Assembly (NCBI RefSeq): GCF_018687275.1
Contig: NZ_CP061287.1
Location: forward strand, 868,001-932,000
DNA length: 64,000 nucleotides
Direction of reading: 5' to 3'
Source of the DNA: Polynucleobacter sp. MWH-Aus1W21
Lineage (GTDB): Bacteria > Pseudomonadota > Gammaproteobacteria > Burkholderiales > Burkholderiaceae
Shown here in pieces: positions 34,055 to 41,936 of this stretch. The notes under the pieces were generated by a model, which was given only the letters and a program-made list of their open reading frames with translations, made no database searches and was not told the origin of the DNA. Numbering within the stretch: position 1 is the stretch's first letter; each line of letters opens with the position of its first letter. The translations under genes and the position numbers were made by a program.

Positions 34055-35101
34055 ATGCCAATTTCAAATACAGACTTGCAAGAGTTAGCCAAAGTATCTT
34101 TGGATGAGTACTTGCGCAATCTACCAGTTGATCAGATTGCTGTAGAGAGGCCTTTTCTCAAAAAGCTCATGGAAGGGCGTAAAAGCCTTTTAGGCGCAAA
34201 GCAGAATGTCGTTGAGAACATTCGTAAAGAGCATGGCAGCAACTTCTCTTGGGCCTTTGGAGAAGAGACAGTCAAGTTCAATAAACGCAATACGACTGAG
34301 CAAGCATCATTCCCATGGCGCAGAGCGGTAGATGGCCTCTATATCGACTATGACCGGCTCTTTAGTAATGGCATCAAAGTACGCGAGGGTGGGGCGCGAG
34401 GATTTCAGTTGGAATACAACGAGCGAGTACAACTCATTAACTTGCTTGATGAGCAATTAGAAGTTCTTAGAGAGGGATTCCTCAATAAGCTGGACCTAGA
34501 ACTACACCGCGACGGCTCGCACGGCGCAGATGCCTTGGTTGGCTTAGATAGTCTAGTGAGTCTAGCCCCAGATGCTGGCACGGTAGGCGGCATTGATCGA
34601 GCCAAAGCAAGTTACTGGCGCAACTACGCAGTCAAAGACATCACATCAACTACGCCAGGTAACTTGGTCGGAGAGATGGAGACCGCATGGCGTCAATGCA
34701 TTAAGCATGGTGGCAGCCCTGATTTCATTATTGCGGGTGGCAAGTTCATTGATACCTATCGCAAACAGGTGACAGTGACTCAAATTTCGGCATCAGGCGA
34801 AACCAAATACATCGATGCTGGTGTGGGTGCAGGCGTGAACACTGGCCTTGCCTTCAAGGGTGTAGAAATCATCTGGGATCCCCAGTTCGATGAGCTTGAT
34901 GCTATGGCCAATCGCACTGTGGAGTGGAGTAAGCGCTGCTATTTCCTTAACACGCGCTTTATGAAGCTACGTGATGATGATTTGGACATCGTTGCCCCAA
35001 TTCGCCCGCATGATACTTTGGCTATGTACGCCATGGTCAACCTGCGCTGCGCCTTATCCATATCAAGAGCTAATGCCCATGCGGTATTGGCTATTCAATA
35101 A
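34055..35101 (+). CDS. Phage major capsid (coat) protein
   Basis: The 348-residue protein starts PISNTDLQELAKVSLDEYL. It shows the arrangement of a major coat protein without a long N-terminal scaffold arm: a helix, a beta-rich centre (GARGFQLEYNERVQLINLLD), GGSPDFIIAGGKFIDTYRKQ and a late FKGVEIIWDPQFDEL, ending MYAMVNLRCALSISRANAH. Such FxGxxIxxDP-type strands are common in HK97-fold coat proteins. No prohead protease gene is near, so the coat is probably not cleaved. It follows the inserted hipBA module and has GGGGTGG before its ATG. Confidence 0.8.
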   Translation: MPISNTDLQELAKVSLDEYLRNLPVDQIAVERPFLKKLMEGRKSLLGAKQNVVENIRKEHGSNFSWAFGEETVKFNKRNTTEQASFPWRRAVDGLYIDYDRLFSNGIKVREGGARGFQLEYNERVQLINLLDEQLEVLREGFLNKLDLELHRDGSHGADALVGLDSLVSLAPDAGTVGGIDRAKASYWRNYAVKDITSTTPGNLVGEMETAWRQCIKHGGSPDFIIAGGKFIDTYRKQVTVTQISASGETKYIDAGVGAGVNTGLAFKGVEIIWDPQFDELDAMANRTVEWSKRCYFLNTRFMKLRDDDLDIVAPIRPHDTLAMYAMVNLRCALSISRANAHAVLAIQ

Positions 35102-35112
35102 GGAAGATCAAT

Positions 35113-35490
35113 ATGAACCATAAAGAACTGATACATAGCGACTTCCAAATTAAGGAAGTGGAGGCCGTGGTACGCAGGGATGCATTCACGACCATCCATG
35201 TGTATGTACCGCCATATGAGACTAACATATTGCGCAACCTGTTTGGCCGCGAGAACGTCACGGTGTTTGAGCGTGCCACCAAAACTACCATTACTCCCAA
35301 GCAAGAGTATGACCGCTTATGTGCCAAGTACGGACATGAAGTCGTAGCTAAGGTCTTTGGTGAGGATGATGGTGATCGCCTTATGGAGATCGTGGAAGGC
35401 CTGATGAATGAAAAGGCAACTGTTCAAGAACTACAAGTAGGCAAGGCGAATGAAGGGCAGTTAGAACCCAAAGGAGCCAAGAAACGCTAG
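35113..35490 (+). CDS. Small protein after the coat gene, possible head-completion factor
   Basis: I do not recognise this 125-residue protein. It has an N-terminal mixed alpha/beta part (TIHVYVPPYETNILRNLFGREN) and a charged helical tail. It follows the coat gene by 11 bp, the place where P22-like phages encode capsid completion or head-tail connector proteins. A ribosome site AGGAAG precedes the ATG. No cysteine pattern beyond one residue and no transmembrane stretch are seen. Confidence 0.6.
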   Translation: MNHKELIHSDFQIKEVEAVVRRDAFTTIHVYVPPYETNILRNLFGRENVTVFERATKTTITPKQEYDRLCAKYGHEVVAKVFGEDDGDRLMEIVEGLMNEKATVQELQVGKANEGQLEPKGAKKR

Positions 35491-35638
35491 CAGTAGGGAA
35501 GATAACCGCTAGCGGCAGGTGTTTGGGTGCGGCTGTGGGTGTTGAAGTAACGATGGTGTGTGGGCGCGCGTAATTGCGCCCCACTGCCAACATATCTCAG
35601 GCGGCTGTGGGGCGGTGACTTAAAGAATTGATACAAGA

Positions 35639-36175
35639 ATGCTTCCAATCATTACTTCTCTAGTGCAAACCTTGGCCGTCAATGGCCTAGGCTTACTTGC
35701 GGGCGCAGTTCAGGCAAAAGGCAAGGAGTTTATTGAAAGCAAGATTGGGGCGCGCATTCCTGACAACCCGAGCCAGGAAGATCTGATCAAACTCAAGCAG
35801 CTAGAGATTGAACAAGAGCAGCTTCTATTGCAATACACGCTCAAGCAAAAAGAACTCGAGATAGAGGAATCTAAGTTACTGGCTGAGATGCATCGTGTTG
35901 CCCAAGAAAATGCCACGCATCGTTGGCAATCCGATATGGGTAGCGACTCCAAGCTGTCAAAGAACATCAGGCCGGGAACCCTGGTTTACATTCTCACAGC
36001 TTATCTATTATTCGCTTTGCTCTCGGCTATGGGTATAGACATAAATGAAGCCTATGTAAAGCTCCTAGGCGAGTGGGGTCAGTTAGTCATGCTCGCCTAC
36101 TTTGGTGGAAGGTCTGTTGAGAAGATCTTTGAGATGCGCATGAACGGTTCCAGAAACAAGGAACAACAAGAATGA
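35639..36175 (+). CDS. Holin of the 3TM / GTA holin family
   Basis: The 178-residue protein has an N-terminal hydrophobic segment, a charged central coiled coil (KLKQLEIEQEQLLLQYTLKQ), the characteristic RWQSDMGSDSKLSKNIRPGTL, and two C-terminal hydrophobic stretches (LVYILTAYLLFALLSAMG and LVMLAYFGGRSVEKIF). This matches the three-transmembrane holin family known from gene-transfer agents and phages. It would open the inner membrane for lysis. It overlaps the endolysin gene by 4 bp, as is usual for lysis cassettes. Confidence 0.8.
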   Translation: MLPIITSLVQTLAVNGLGLLAGAVQAKGKEFIESKIGARIPDNPSQEDLIKLKQLEIEQEQLLLQYTLKQKELEIEESKLLAEMHRVAQENATHRWQSDMGSDSKLSKNIRPGTLVYILTAYLLFALLSAMGIDINEAYVKLLGEWGQLVMLAYFGGRSVEKIFEMRMNGSRNKEQQE

Positions 36176-36519
36176 GTGGTTTGGTTCAAGAGCAAGCGGC
36201 ATTCTTGATTGATGTCAGTAGTCTTATCCAGTTTGCGACGGCTGAAGGATGGGTGGTTACAGGAGGAGAACTTTGGCGCTCTCCAGAACAACAGGAGATC
36301 TACTTCAAAAGTGGCAGATCAAAGACCATGAACAGCAACCACCTAAGACGTTGCGCTATCGATCTCAATTTCTTCTGGAATGGAAAGCTAGTTTGGGATA
36401 AGGAATTAATTCGGACAATAGGTGAATATTGGGAAAGCCTAAGCCCCAAGAATAAATGGGGCGGGAACTTCAAAGGGTTTGTGGATGTGCCTCATTTTGA
36501 AAGAAAGCTATCTTTTTAA
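36172..36519 (+). CDS. Endolysin, M15-family peptidoglycan peptidase
   Basis: The 115-residue protein has the zinc-binding pattern SNHLRRCAIDLNFF (His and Asp ligands) near residues 60-73 and VPHFE near 107-111, as in small VanY/M15 peptidases of phages that cut L-Ala-D-Glu or D-Ala links in peptidoglycan. SPEQQEIYFKSGRSKT lies before the first ligand, as expected. No signal peptide is present, so release depends on the holin upstream. It is complete. No separate spanin gene is visible. Confidence 0.85.
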   Translation: MSGLVQEQAAFLIDVSSLIQFATAEGWVVTGGELWRSPEQQEIYFKSGRSKTMNSNHLRRCAIDLNFFWNGKLVWDKELIRTIGEYWESLSPKNKWGGNFKGFVDVPHFERKLSF

Positions 36520-36571
36520 GGTTTTTGGTTATAGTAAATGATTTATATATGCCAGTAAATAAGGACTTTCA

Positions 36572-37201
36572 GTGACTGATCCCAAATTAACAATCGCCGA
36601 TAAGAGAGATTTAGTGATACAAGCAAGTATGGAGTTGGTGCCCTACGTTGGAGGTCCATTAGCCACCTTATATTTTGGTTCTAAGCAAGAAAAGAGATTT
36701 AAGCGAATCGAGTCCTTCTATGAGGAAATTGCTCAAGAGATAAGTCATATGAAAGATAGTATTTCTTCGCTAGATAATCAAGATCCAGATCAGCTTGAAG
36801 CAATTATTGAATCTCTCCATGAAAAGATAGAGGCAGAACCCACCAAAGAGAAGAGGAGTTTCTTTAAAAATTACTTAAAAAGTACACTTAAACATCCTGT
36901 CTCCGGAAACTTTGATGAGCGTAAGTATTTTTTAGAAACATTGGCAAACCTCACATTACTGGAATGCGAGTTATTGATGCTTATCAAATCGCATTCAAGT
37001 GCATTGCAAGTTAGAGCAATTCAAAAACCTGGCATTGATACTTATGCAGTTGTTGGGTCTATAGGCAGACTCAAAACATATGGCTTTCTATCTGCAGTCA
37101 CTAGTTCTATTTCACTGGGAGGCAATGCGGATAACTCTCTTAATGAATCAGTATCCATTACAACTTTCGGCAACAAATTTATTCAGTTTTGCTTAGAGTA
37201 G
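36572..37201 (+). CDS. Unknown protein between lysis genes and integrase, candidate accessory/defence gene
   Basis: The GTG at 36572 is supported by AAGGA at 36561-36565 and gives 209 residues. The N-terminus has a Gly-rich hydrophobic stretch (ELVPYVGGPLATLYFGSKQE) followed by a predicted coiled coil (RFKRIESFYEEIAQEISHMK) and a second charged helix. The C-terminus is a compact beta-containing domain ending FGNKFIQFCLE. The pattern of one membrane-touching helix, coiled coil and soluble domain recalls several phage-exclusion proteins, but I cannot name a family. It lies outside the head operon, next to the integrase, where satellites often carry accessory genes. Confidence 0.6.
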   Translation: MTDPKLTIADKRDLVIQASMELVPYVGGPLATLYFGSKQEKRFKRIESFYEEIAQEISHMKDSISSLDNQDPDQLEAIIESLHEKIEAEPTKEKRSFFKNYLKSTLKHPVSGNFDERKYFLETLANLTLLECELLMLIKSHSSALQVRAIQKPGIDTYAVVGSIGRLKTYGFLSAVTSSISLGGNADNSLNESVSITTFGNKFIQFCLE

Positions 37202-37216
37202 TGTTGTCGTGTAGAC

Positions 37217-38506
37217 TTATATTTGTGATTGAATAAATAGTGACCAGTCACTCATTAAGGCTGAGCGTTTTTCAAGCTGATCCTGCCGCCTATAGGCCGC
37301 TTCTGCTTTATTCTGAATCGTATGCGCTAAAGCTAGCTCAACAGTCTCATTTGAATAATCTGTAGTCTCTGCTGCCCAATCCCTAAAGGTTGATCTAAAG
37401 CCATGAGGGACATAGTCTGAGTATTTTGGCATCTTCCTCATTATTGATAGTAGGGCCATATTTGACAGCGCTCGCTCCTTATGAAGAGTGCTGGGAAATA
37501 GATAAGAATTCACTCGAATTGTTTTTAAGTGTTCCAAAATTTCCATGGCCCTTGTGCTTAACGGTACTCGATGCTCCTTGCCAGCCTTCATTCGTTCAGC
37601 CGAGATGACCCAGACGTTGGCTTCTAAATTAAACTCACTCCATTTCGCTTCAATCACTTCACTAGTGCGAGTAGCGGTAAGAATTAGAAGCTCCAGGGCA
37701 TAGGCTGAGTAGCCGCTATGAGTTCGCAAGTCTGCTATGAATTCACCAATTCTTTGAAACGGTAGAGCAGGGTGGTGAGCCACCTTCTTAATCTTGCTGG
37801 CCTTAGGCAGTAGGTGACACAAGGCTCCTTGATAGCGCGCAGGATTGTCGCCGCTAATATATTTATGAGCTTTGCACCAGTCGAGAATTACCTCAATACG
37901 CTGACGAACCCTTGTTGCGGTCTCGGTCCTGACTTTCCAAAATGAGCCTTCAACTTCGCCATTCTTCTTTTTAATCTCTTGCTCAAGCAGCTTAACTATA
38001 TGAGCGGTGGTAATTTGATCAACTCTGAGCTTTCCAATAACCGGTAGAGCGTAAGTATTAAGGGTGCTTACCCATTGATCTTTATGTTTTGAATTGGACC
38101 ATTCGGCCTGCTTCGTTTTGATGCACCTATCCGCAGCCTCTTTAAAAGTGATGGAATTCTGATGGAATTCTTTTGCGCCTATTTTCTTTGCTAGGCGCTG
38201 CTCAATTGGGTCAATTCCTTCAAAAATAGTTCTTCTAAGATCTAAAGACTTTTGTCTAGCATTGGCCAGCGAGCAAATATCAAGAGATCCTAGCCCCATT
38301 GCTCGTCTTTTGCCGCTAACTGGGCTAGTAAATCTATAGAGCCAGCTGTGGGATGGCCCGTCTGCTCCTTCAAAAACCCGAAGATATAGACCTCTAGTTT
38401 CAGGGTCTGCATACCATCCAGGTAGGTAGATAGCAAGAATCCCTCTGGCCGTAAATTTTGTTGGTTTTAGCTTTTTTGCACTTCCTCCGCCAATACTCAC
38501 ATCCAT
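37217..38506 (-). CDS. int: P4-type tyrosine integrase
   Basis: The enzyme recombines the element with the tRNA-Ser site. The 429-residue protein has the N-terminal DUF4102 arm-binding domain (FTARGILAIYLPGWYADPET), a SAM-like core-binding domain (about residues 120-210) and the catalytic domain with Arg280 (TATRTSEVIE), His368 and Arg371 (PHGFRSTF), His395 (LALAHTI) and nucleophile Tyr405 (AEAAYRR). All are present, so it should be active. The start is 147 bp from the right attachment site. Inverted GTCTACC (38579-38585) and GGTAGAC (38622-38628) between them may be arm or Xis sites. Confidence 0.95.
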   Translation of the reverse strand: MDVSIGGGSAKKLKPTKFTARGILAIYLPGWYADPETRGLYLRVFEGADGPSHSWLYRFTSPVSGKRRAMGLGSLDICSLANARQKSLDLRRTIFEGIDPIEQRLAKKIGAKEFHQNSITFKEAADRCIKTKQAEWSNSKHKDQWVSTLNTYALPVIGKLRVDQITTAHIVKLLEQEIKKKNGEVEGSFWKVRTETATRVRQRIEVILDWCKAHKYISGDNPARYQGALCHLLPKASKIKKVAHHPALPFQRIGEFIADLRTHSGYSAYALELLILTATRTSEVIEAKWSEFNLEANVWVISAERMKAGKEHRVPLSTRAMEILEHLKTIRVNSYLFPSTLHKERALSNMALLSIMRKMPKYSDYVPHGFRSTFRDWAAETTDYSNETVELALAHTIQNKAEAAYRRQDQLEKRSALMSDWSLFIQSQI

Positions 38507-38652
38507 AATTTGCTCGCCATTTCGTTTACCGGTGAAACATAGATTTTAGTAAGTTTTAATGGATTACTCGGGAGTAGGGTCTACCTTCTAAGCCATATAG
38601 AATATGACTTTGATGGACATTGGTAGACTTGTTGGGAGGGTCAAAATTTAGA

Positions 38653-38667
38653 TCTCGTCTCCGCCAA
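38653..38667 (+). other. Right attachment site (attR), partial copy of tRNA-Ser 3' end
   Basis: Exact repeat of tctcgtctccgccaa from the tRNA-Ser gene, without the rest of the tRNA. It marks the right end of the element. Confidence 0.85.
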
Positions 38668-38679
38668 GTACTTAAAGAT

Positions 38680-38705
38680 AAAGGGGCCTTTGGCCCCTTT
38701 ATTTG
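38680..38705 (+). terminator. Rho-independent terminator after attR
   Basis: AAAGGGGCC, loop ttt, GGCCCCTTT then atttg. Given its place 13 bp past attR it was probably the native terminator of tRNA-Ser before integration. Confidence 0.82.
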
Positions 38706-38786
38706 TTTCTAGGCTCTAGTTAATGTGTTTATGGTTATTATTTCAAGTGGCCTCAAATTTTTACAACCACTATGCAAAGGATTCCC

Positions 38787-39749
38787 GTGAAAAGCATCAT
38801 CCATTTAGTGCTTGCTACATGCCTCTCTTTATTTGCCGGCCTAGCTCTTGCCTATCCCACTAAACCAATAACCATTATTGTTCCTCAGGCGCCCGGCGGA
38901 ACAAATGACATTGTTGGCCGGGTTGTTGCACAGCGCCTTGGTGAACAAATGAAAGCCTCGGTGATTGTCGAAAACAAGCCTGGGGCTGGCGGTAATATTG
39001 GCACTCAGTATGTTGCTAATGGTCCCAAAGATGGTTACACCCTTCTAATGACTATAAGTAGTGCTCAGGCCATTAATCCTGCGCTCTATAAAAATCCAGG
39101 GTTTGATCCAGTCAATGACTTTATCCCATTAGCAATGATTGGCTCAGTCCCCAATGTCTTGGTTGTCAACCCTAACTTCCCAGCCAAAAATTTAGATGAA
39201 TTCTTGAAGCTAGTTAAATCAAAGCCTCCTGAAACTTATCAATATGCTTCGGCAGGTAATGGCACCTTAAACCACCTATTAGGTGAAATGCTTAATCAGA
39301 GTTACGGCATATCCTTGCAACACATTCCTTATAAAGGTGTGGCACCAGCTCTCAATGACCTTTTAGGAGGTCAGGTTCCTATTGCATTTGCGAGTTTGCC
39401 TTCTGTGCTGCAATACATCAATTCACAAAAACTGATTGCTCTTGGCGTCAGCTCCACAAAGCGCTCACCCATTCTTCCGGACGTTCCTTCGATTTCAGAA
39501 AAAGTTCCTGGTTTCTCTGGGTCCTTATGGATTGGACTGTTTGCACCAAAAGGTACGCCTAAGCCTGTGGTAGATAAATTGCAAAAGGAGATGCAGCTAA
39601 CACTCGCAAACCCAGAGTTAAGAGAAAAATTACAAGCCTCTGGAGTGGAGCTTGCAAACATGACCCCAACTGAATTTGCGAAACAGCTTCAGGACGATAT
39701 TGCTCGTTGGGCCAAGATTGTTAAGACTTCTGGAGCGTCTCTAGATTAG
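38787..39749 (+). CDS. Bug/TctC-family periplasmic solute-binding protein (TTT)
   Basis: The GTG at 38787 is favoured because AAGGA lies five bases upstream, though an in-frame ATG at 38772 exists; the product has 320 residues. It has a signal peptide ending AGLALA, then YPTKPITIIVPQAPGGTNDI, VENKPGAGGNIGTQYV, YASAGNGTLNHLLGEML and HIPYKGVAPALNDLLGGQV. It is the first core gene after the element. No transporter membrane genes are adjacent. The ligand cannot be told from sequence; the family prefers carboxylates. Confidence 0.92.
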   Translation: MKSIIHLVLATCLSLFAGLALAYPTKPITIIVPQAPGGTNDIVGRVVAQRLGEQMKASVIVENKPGAGGNIGTQYVANGPKDGYTLLMTISSAQAINPALYKNPGFDPVNDFIPLAMIGSVPNVLVVNPNFPAKNLDEFLKLVKSKPPETYQYASAGNGTLNHLLGEMLNQSYGISLQHIPYKGVAPALNDLLGGQVPIAFASLPSVLQYINSQKLIALGVSSTKRSPILPDVPSISEKVPGFSGSLWIGLFAPKGTPKPVVDKLQKEMQLTLANPELREKLQASGVELANMTPTEFAKQLQDDIARWAKIVKTSGASLD

Positions 39750-39782
39750 CCTCTATTTGATATACAAGAATGTAATAAAGAT

Positions 39783-39806
39783 AAAGGGGCCGAGGCCCCT
39801 TTATTG
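39783..39806. terminator. Rho-independent terminator between convergent genes
   Basis: AAAGGGGCC, ga, GGCCCCTTT followed by attgatt. It lies between the solute-binding protein and the lipoprotein gene on the other strand and closely resembles the one at 38680. Confidence 0.8.
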
Positions 39807-39828
39807 ATTGCTAATACTGTATCAAAGG

Positions 39829-40377
39829 TTAGTTAAAACCATTTACTGCCTGCATATAGCCTTGGATATATTGCGGTGGTACATACAGCTCAGTCTTGAT
39901 TCCAGACTTTGAGGCAACAGTCATGACGAATCCCTTCTTCATTTTGTCTTTGAGGAAAGCTTCAGTCAACTGTACTGAGAGTACTTCTCTGAAGATGCAG
40001 CCTCGTTCACCACATGCACCAGCTTCTCTACCAACAACCTTAAACGCTGTCGCTGGAGTGCCTTCTTGAGCCGCTGAATCGTAATAGCGCCACTGTGAAA
40101 AATACGTTAACTGCGCAACCAACTCATAGGTCTTTGTTCCTTGATTTGTCTGCTCAGCTCTGAGGTTAAACATTTCATAAGTGTTTGCTTCATCCATCGT
40201 ATTGATAGGAGGGCCCTGGTACGTTTTGCCACCTGTTTGTGGGTTGGGTGTGATGATGGTTGAATGATAGACGTCATTAATTTCCCAGCCGCTAATTTTT
40301 TTGTCATTGTGGTTGCAAGCAACCAGGACAGTGCCAATTGCTAGTAATAGAACTACTTGATAGATGATGCGATACAT
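39829..40377 (-). CDS. Hypothetical lipoprotein
   Basis: The 182-residue protein has a signal sequence (IIYQVVLLLAIGTVLVAC) with a lipobox cysteine near residue 21. The mature part has SGWEINDVYHSTIITPNPQT, a pair of cysteines in GACGERGC which may form a disulfide, and a beta-rich C-terminus. I do not recognise a family. It is transcribed alone, away from the HTH gene to its right. A location on the inner side of the outer membrane is likely because the residue after the cysteine is not Asp. Confidence 0.65.
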   Translation of the reverse strand: MYRIIYQVVLLLAIGTVLVACNHNDKKISGWEINDVYHSTIITPNPQTGGKTYQGPPINTMDEANTYEMFNLRAEQTNQGTKTYELVAQLTYFSQWRYYDSAAQEGTPATAFKVVGREAGACGERGCIFREVLSVQLTEAFLKDKMKKGFVMTVASKSGIKTELYVPPQYIQGYMQAVNGFN

Positions 40378-40526
40378 ACAAAGCTCCCTAAGTTCCCCAA
40401 ATCATACTATTCCTGGGTAAAAGCCCAGTTTTCTTACTCACATCCCTTATCTATAGGGGTTTCAGGTTCCAGTCCAATTTAATGCCGCATTAGGGAAACT
40501 CACTAGATATTTATATACTTCACAAC

Positions 40527-40554
40527 TTCACAACTTCAGAAGTTGTGATATAGT
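40527..40554 (+). promoter_or_regulatory. Promoter with a perfect operator palindrome between -35 and -10
   Basis: TTCACA (40527-40532), 16-bp spacer, TATAGT (40549-40554). A perfect 21-bp palindrome with arms TCACAACTTC and GAAGTTGTGA around one A occupies 40528-40548, and the preceding 8-mer TTCACAAC is repeated at 40519. Autoregulation by the HTH protein just downstream is the simplest reading. Confidence 0.65.
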
Positions 40555-40573
40555 GTTGGAAGTGGGAGATGAA

Positions 40574-40753
40574 ATGAAAAGACAGATACCAAAAACACAT
40601 CAAGCCTTGGAGTGGGTGGGGAAGGGGTTAACTGCTGCTCAAGCAGCTAGAAAGATGGAGATTTCAGAATCCAGTGTGTATGCCGCTCTTAAAAAAACAA
40701 GAGCTAAAGAAGTGGGTTGTTGTCCAACATGTGGTCACAAAATAAGGAACTAA
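40574..40753 (+). CDS. Small HTH plus zinc-ribbon protein
   Basis: The ATG at 40574, after GGGAG at 40564-40568, gives 59 residues. A resolvase-type helix-turn-helix (LTAAQAARKMEISESSVYAALKK is the region, residues about 22-44) is followed by a CPTCGHK half of a zinc ribbon with one more Cys before it. It starts 20 bp after the -10 box of a promoter that holds a perfect palindrome, which suggests that it regulates itself. It is followed by a small secreted protein one base after its stop. Confidence 0.65.
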   Translation: MKRQIPKTHQALEWVGKGLTAAQAARKMEISESSVYAALKKTRAKEVGCCPTCGHKIRN

Positions 40754-40754
40754 G

Positions 40755-41054
40755 ATGAAAAAGACTCTATTAGCAGCCGTATCAATCTCCGTTGCTGCGT
40801 TTGCATATGCAAATACAAAGCCGTCGGATTCTTCTGAGTTAGTAAATCAGCAGTGCAAGATATCTGCTGAAGCGGTGTCTACATTGAAGGGATTGCGCTA
40901 TGGCAATACATCAATTCGTAAAGATGTCTCAACATTGATTAATGCAAGCTTAAAGACGCCTGAAAATCGTGATCTTGCGCAAAAGACACTCAACCTCATG
41001 GTTGACGACAAATCATCCGATGTTAGAAGTTTGGAAGGTAAGTACTGCTCTTAA
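40755..41054 (+). CDS. Small secreted protein
   Basis: The 99-residue protein has a cleavable signal peptide (TLLAAVSISVAAFAYA) and a mature helical part with two cysteines at QQCKI and KYCS which could form a disulfide. No family is recognised. It is one base from the HTH gene and so belongs to the same operon. A periplasmic location is likely. Confidence 0.55.
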   Translation: MKKTLLAAVSISVAAFAYANTKPSDSSELVNQQCKISAEAVSTLKGLRYGNTSIRKDVSTLINASLKTPENRDLAQKTLNLMVDDKSSDVRSLEGKYCS

Positions 41055-41078
41055 GGGGTTCAGTTCAAGCGATCTAAA

Positions 41079-41528
41079 TTGGCGCACAACGCAGAATGTC
41101 CTGATTGTGGGAATATGCGGGCATTGTTTGATCAATGTCCGCATTGCAGCTCTATTGCATTGCCTATCCTGAGCTCCGATACGATCGAGCTCAATATTAA
41201 GCAAGACGGCCCCTATGTGGATGAAGCCCTAGAGAGGCTTACGGAATATCTACGCAAATCTCTTGAGGTTGGAATCAAGGCGATTGTGCTGATTCATGGT
41301 TATGGAGCTAGTGGAGAGGGTGGACGCATTAAATGGGCCATTCATAACGCACTGGATAACAATCGATATTCCGATAGGGTGGATGAGTATTACTTTGGCG
41401 AGGATGTGGCATATGGTAGCGAGTCTTATCATGCCTTGCTTAAACGTCGCCCTGGACTAAAGCGTTATCTCAAGCGCTTCAAAGAGGGTAATGCCGGAAT
41501 GACGGTCTTATTGCTAGGTTCTCAGTAA
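41079..41528 (+). CDS. Smr-domain protein with N-terminal zinc ribbon
   Basis: The frame begins with TTG at 41079, chosen because it includes the first half (CPDC) of a CPDC...CPHC zinc ribbon; an ATG at 41115 would lose it. The remainder holds the Smr pattern VDEALERLTEYL and VLIHGYGASGEGGRIKWAIHNAL, ending with GMTVLLL. Smr domains nick or cleave nucleic acids and are linked to ribosome rescue and recombination. The whole protein is 149 residues. Initiation at TTG without a strong ribosome site suggests low expression. Confidence 0.75.
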   Translation: MAHNAECPDCGNMRALFDQCPHCSSIALPILSSDTIELNIKQDGPYVDEALERLTEYLRKSLEVGIKAIVLIHGYGASGEGGRIKWAIHNALDNNRYSDRVDEYYFGEDVAYGSESYHALLKRRPGLKRYLKRFKEGNAGMTVLLLGSQ

Positions 41529-41588
41529 GGAAGTGCTTAGAATAGGTATATATCTTTAACTACCGCCTTTTTTATTAGGAAAACTTTT

Positions 41589-41930
41589 ATGACAGCTAAA
41601 AAACTTGATCGTGCTGTTATGCATGAGGATAAACAGATTGGCGCAGAAAGCCTGATTGGTGAATTCAAATCTCTTATGGCTGATGCGGAGGCATTGATCA
41701 AAGCTACCGAAGATCATCCAGGTGCAGCTATCAGCTCCATTCGTAATAAGGCCTTGGATACTTTGGCTGGCGCCAAAGAAACACTTTCGGATGTTGAGGG
41801 CAAGTTGCTGGATAAGGCAAAAATTGCCGCTGACAGTACGGATGACTTTGTCCATCGCAATCCATGGGAGGCGGTTGGTGTTGCAGCGGGATTGGGTTTG
41901 CTTATTGGTGTATTTATTGGCCGTCGTTAA
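41589..41930 (+). CDS. DUF883 (ElaB/YqjD-like) ribosome-associated membrane protein
   Basis: The 113-residue protein has an amphipathic helical body (LIGEFKSLMADAEALIKAT, HPGAAISSIRNKALDTL) and a C-terminal transmembrane segment with HRNPWEAVGVAAGLGLLIGVFIGRR. This is the DUF883 pattern; relatives in E. coli bind ribosomes to the inner membrane in stationary phase. AGGA before the ATG is clear. The yqjD-yqjE-yqjK order follows. Confidence 0.85.
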   Translation: MTAKKLDRAVMHEDKQIGAESLIGEFKSLMADAEALIKATEDHPGAAISSIRNKALDTLAGAKETLSDVEGKLLDKAKIAADSTDDFVHRNPWEAVGVAAGLGLLIGVFIGRR

Positions 41931-41936
41931 TACTTT

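Larger units (their letters stand above)
11683..38667. mobile_element. Integrated element of about 27 kb at tRNA-Ser, phage-head and cargo island
   Basis: The element lies between two identical 15-bp copies of the tRNA-Ser 3' end, with a P4-type tyrosine integrase directed inward next to the right copy. Its contents are modular. There is a type I restriction-modification operon with an Abi_C-like gene, a nucleotidase, AlpA, a DUF1376 replication-like protein, packaging proteins, a catabolic cassette, portal and scaffold, hipBA, coat, holin, endolysin, one unknown gene and the integrase. No tail, baseplate, tape-measure or CI-type repressor gene is present. After the right copy comes a strong terminator that probably served the tRNA before insertion. 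Boundaries are firm to within the repeat; the classification as satellite or trimmed prophage is inference. Confidence 0.85.

Noticed and set aside
35639..36519. Gene-transfer agent, suggested by the 3TM holin
   Set aside because: No rcGTA-type tail, protease or adaptor genes; integrase and att sites instead show a mobile element.
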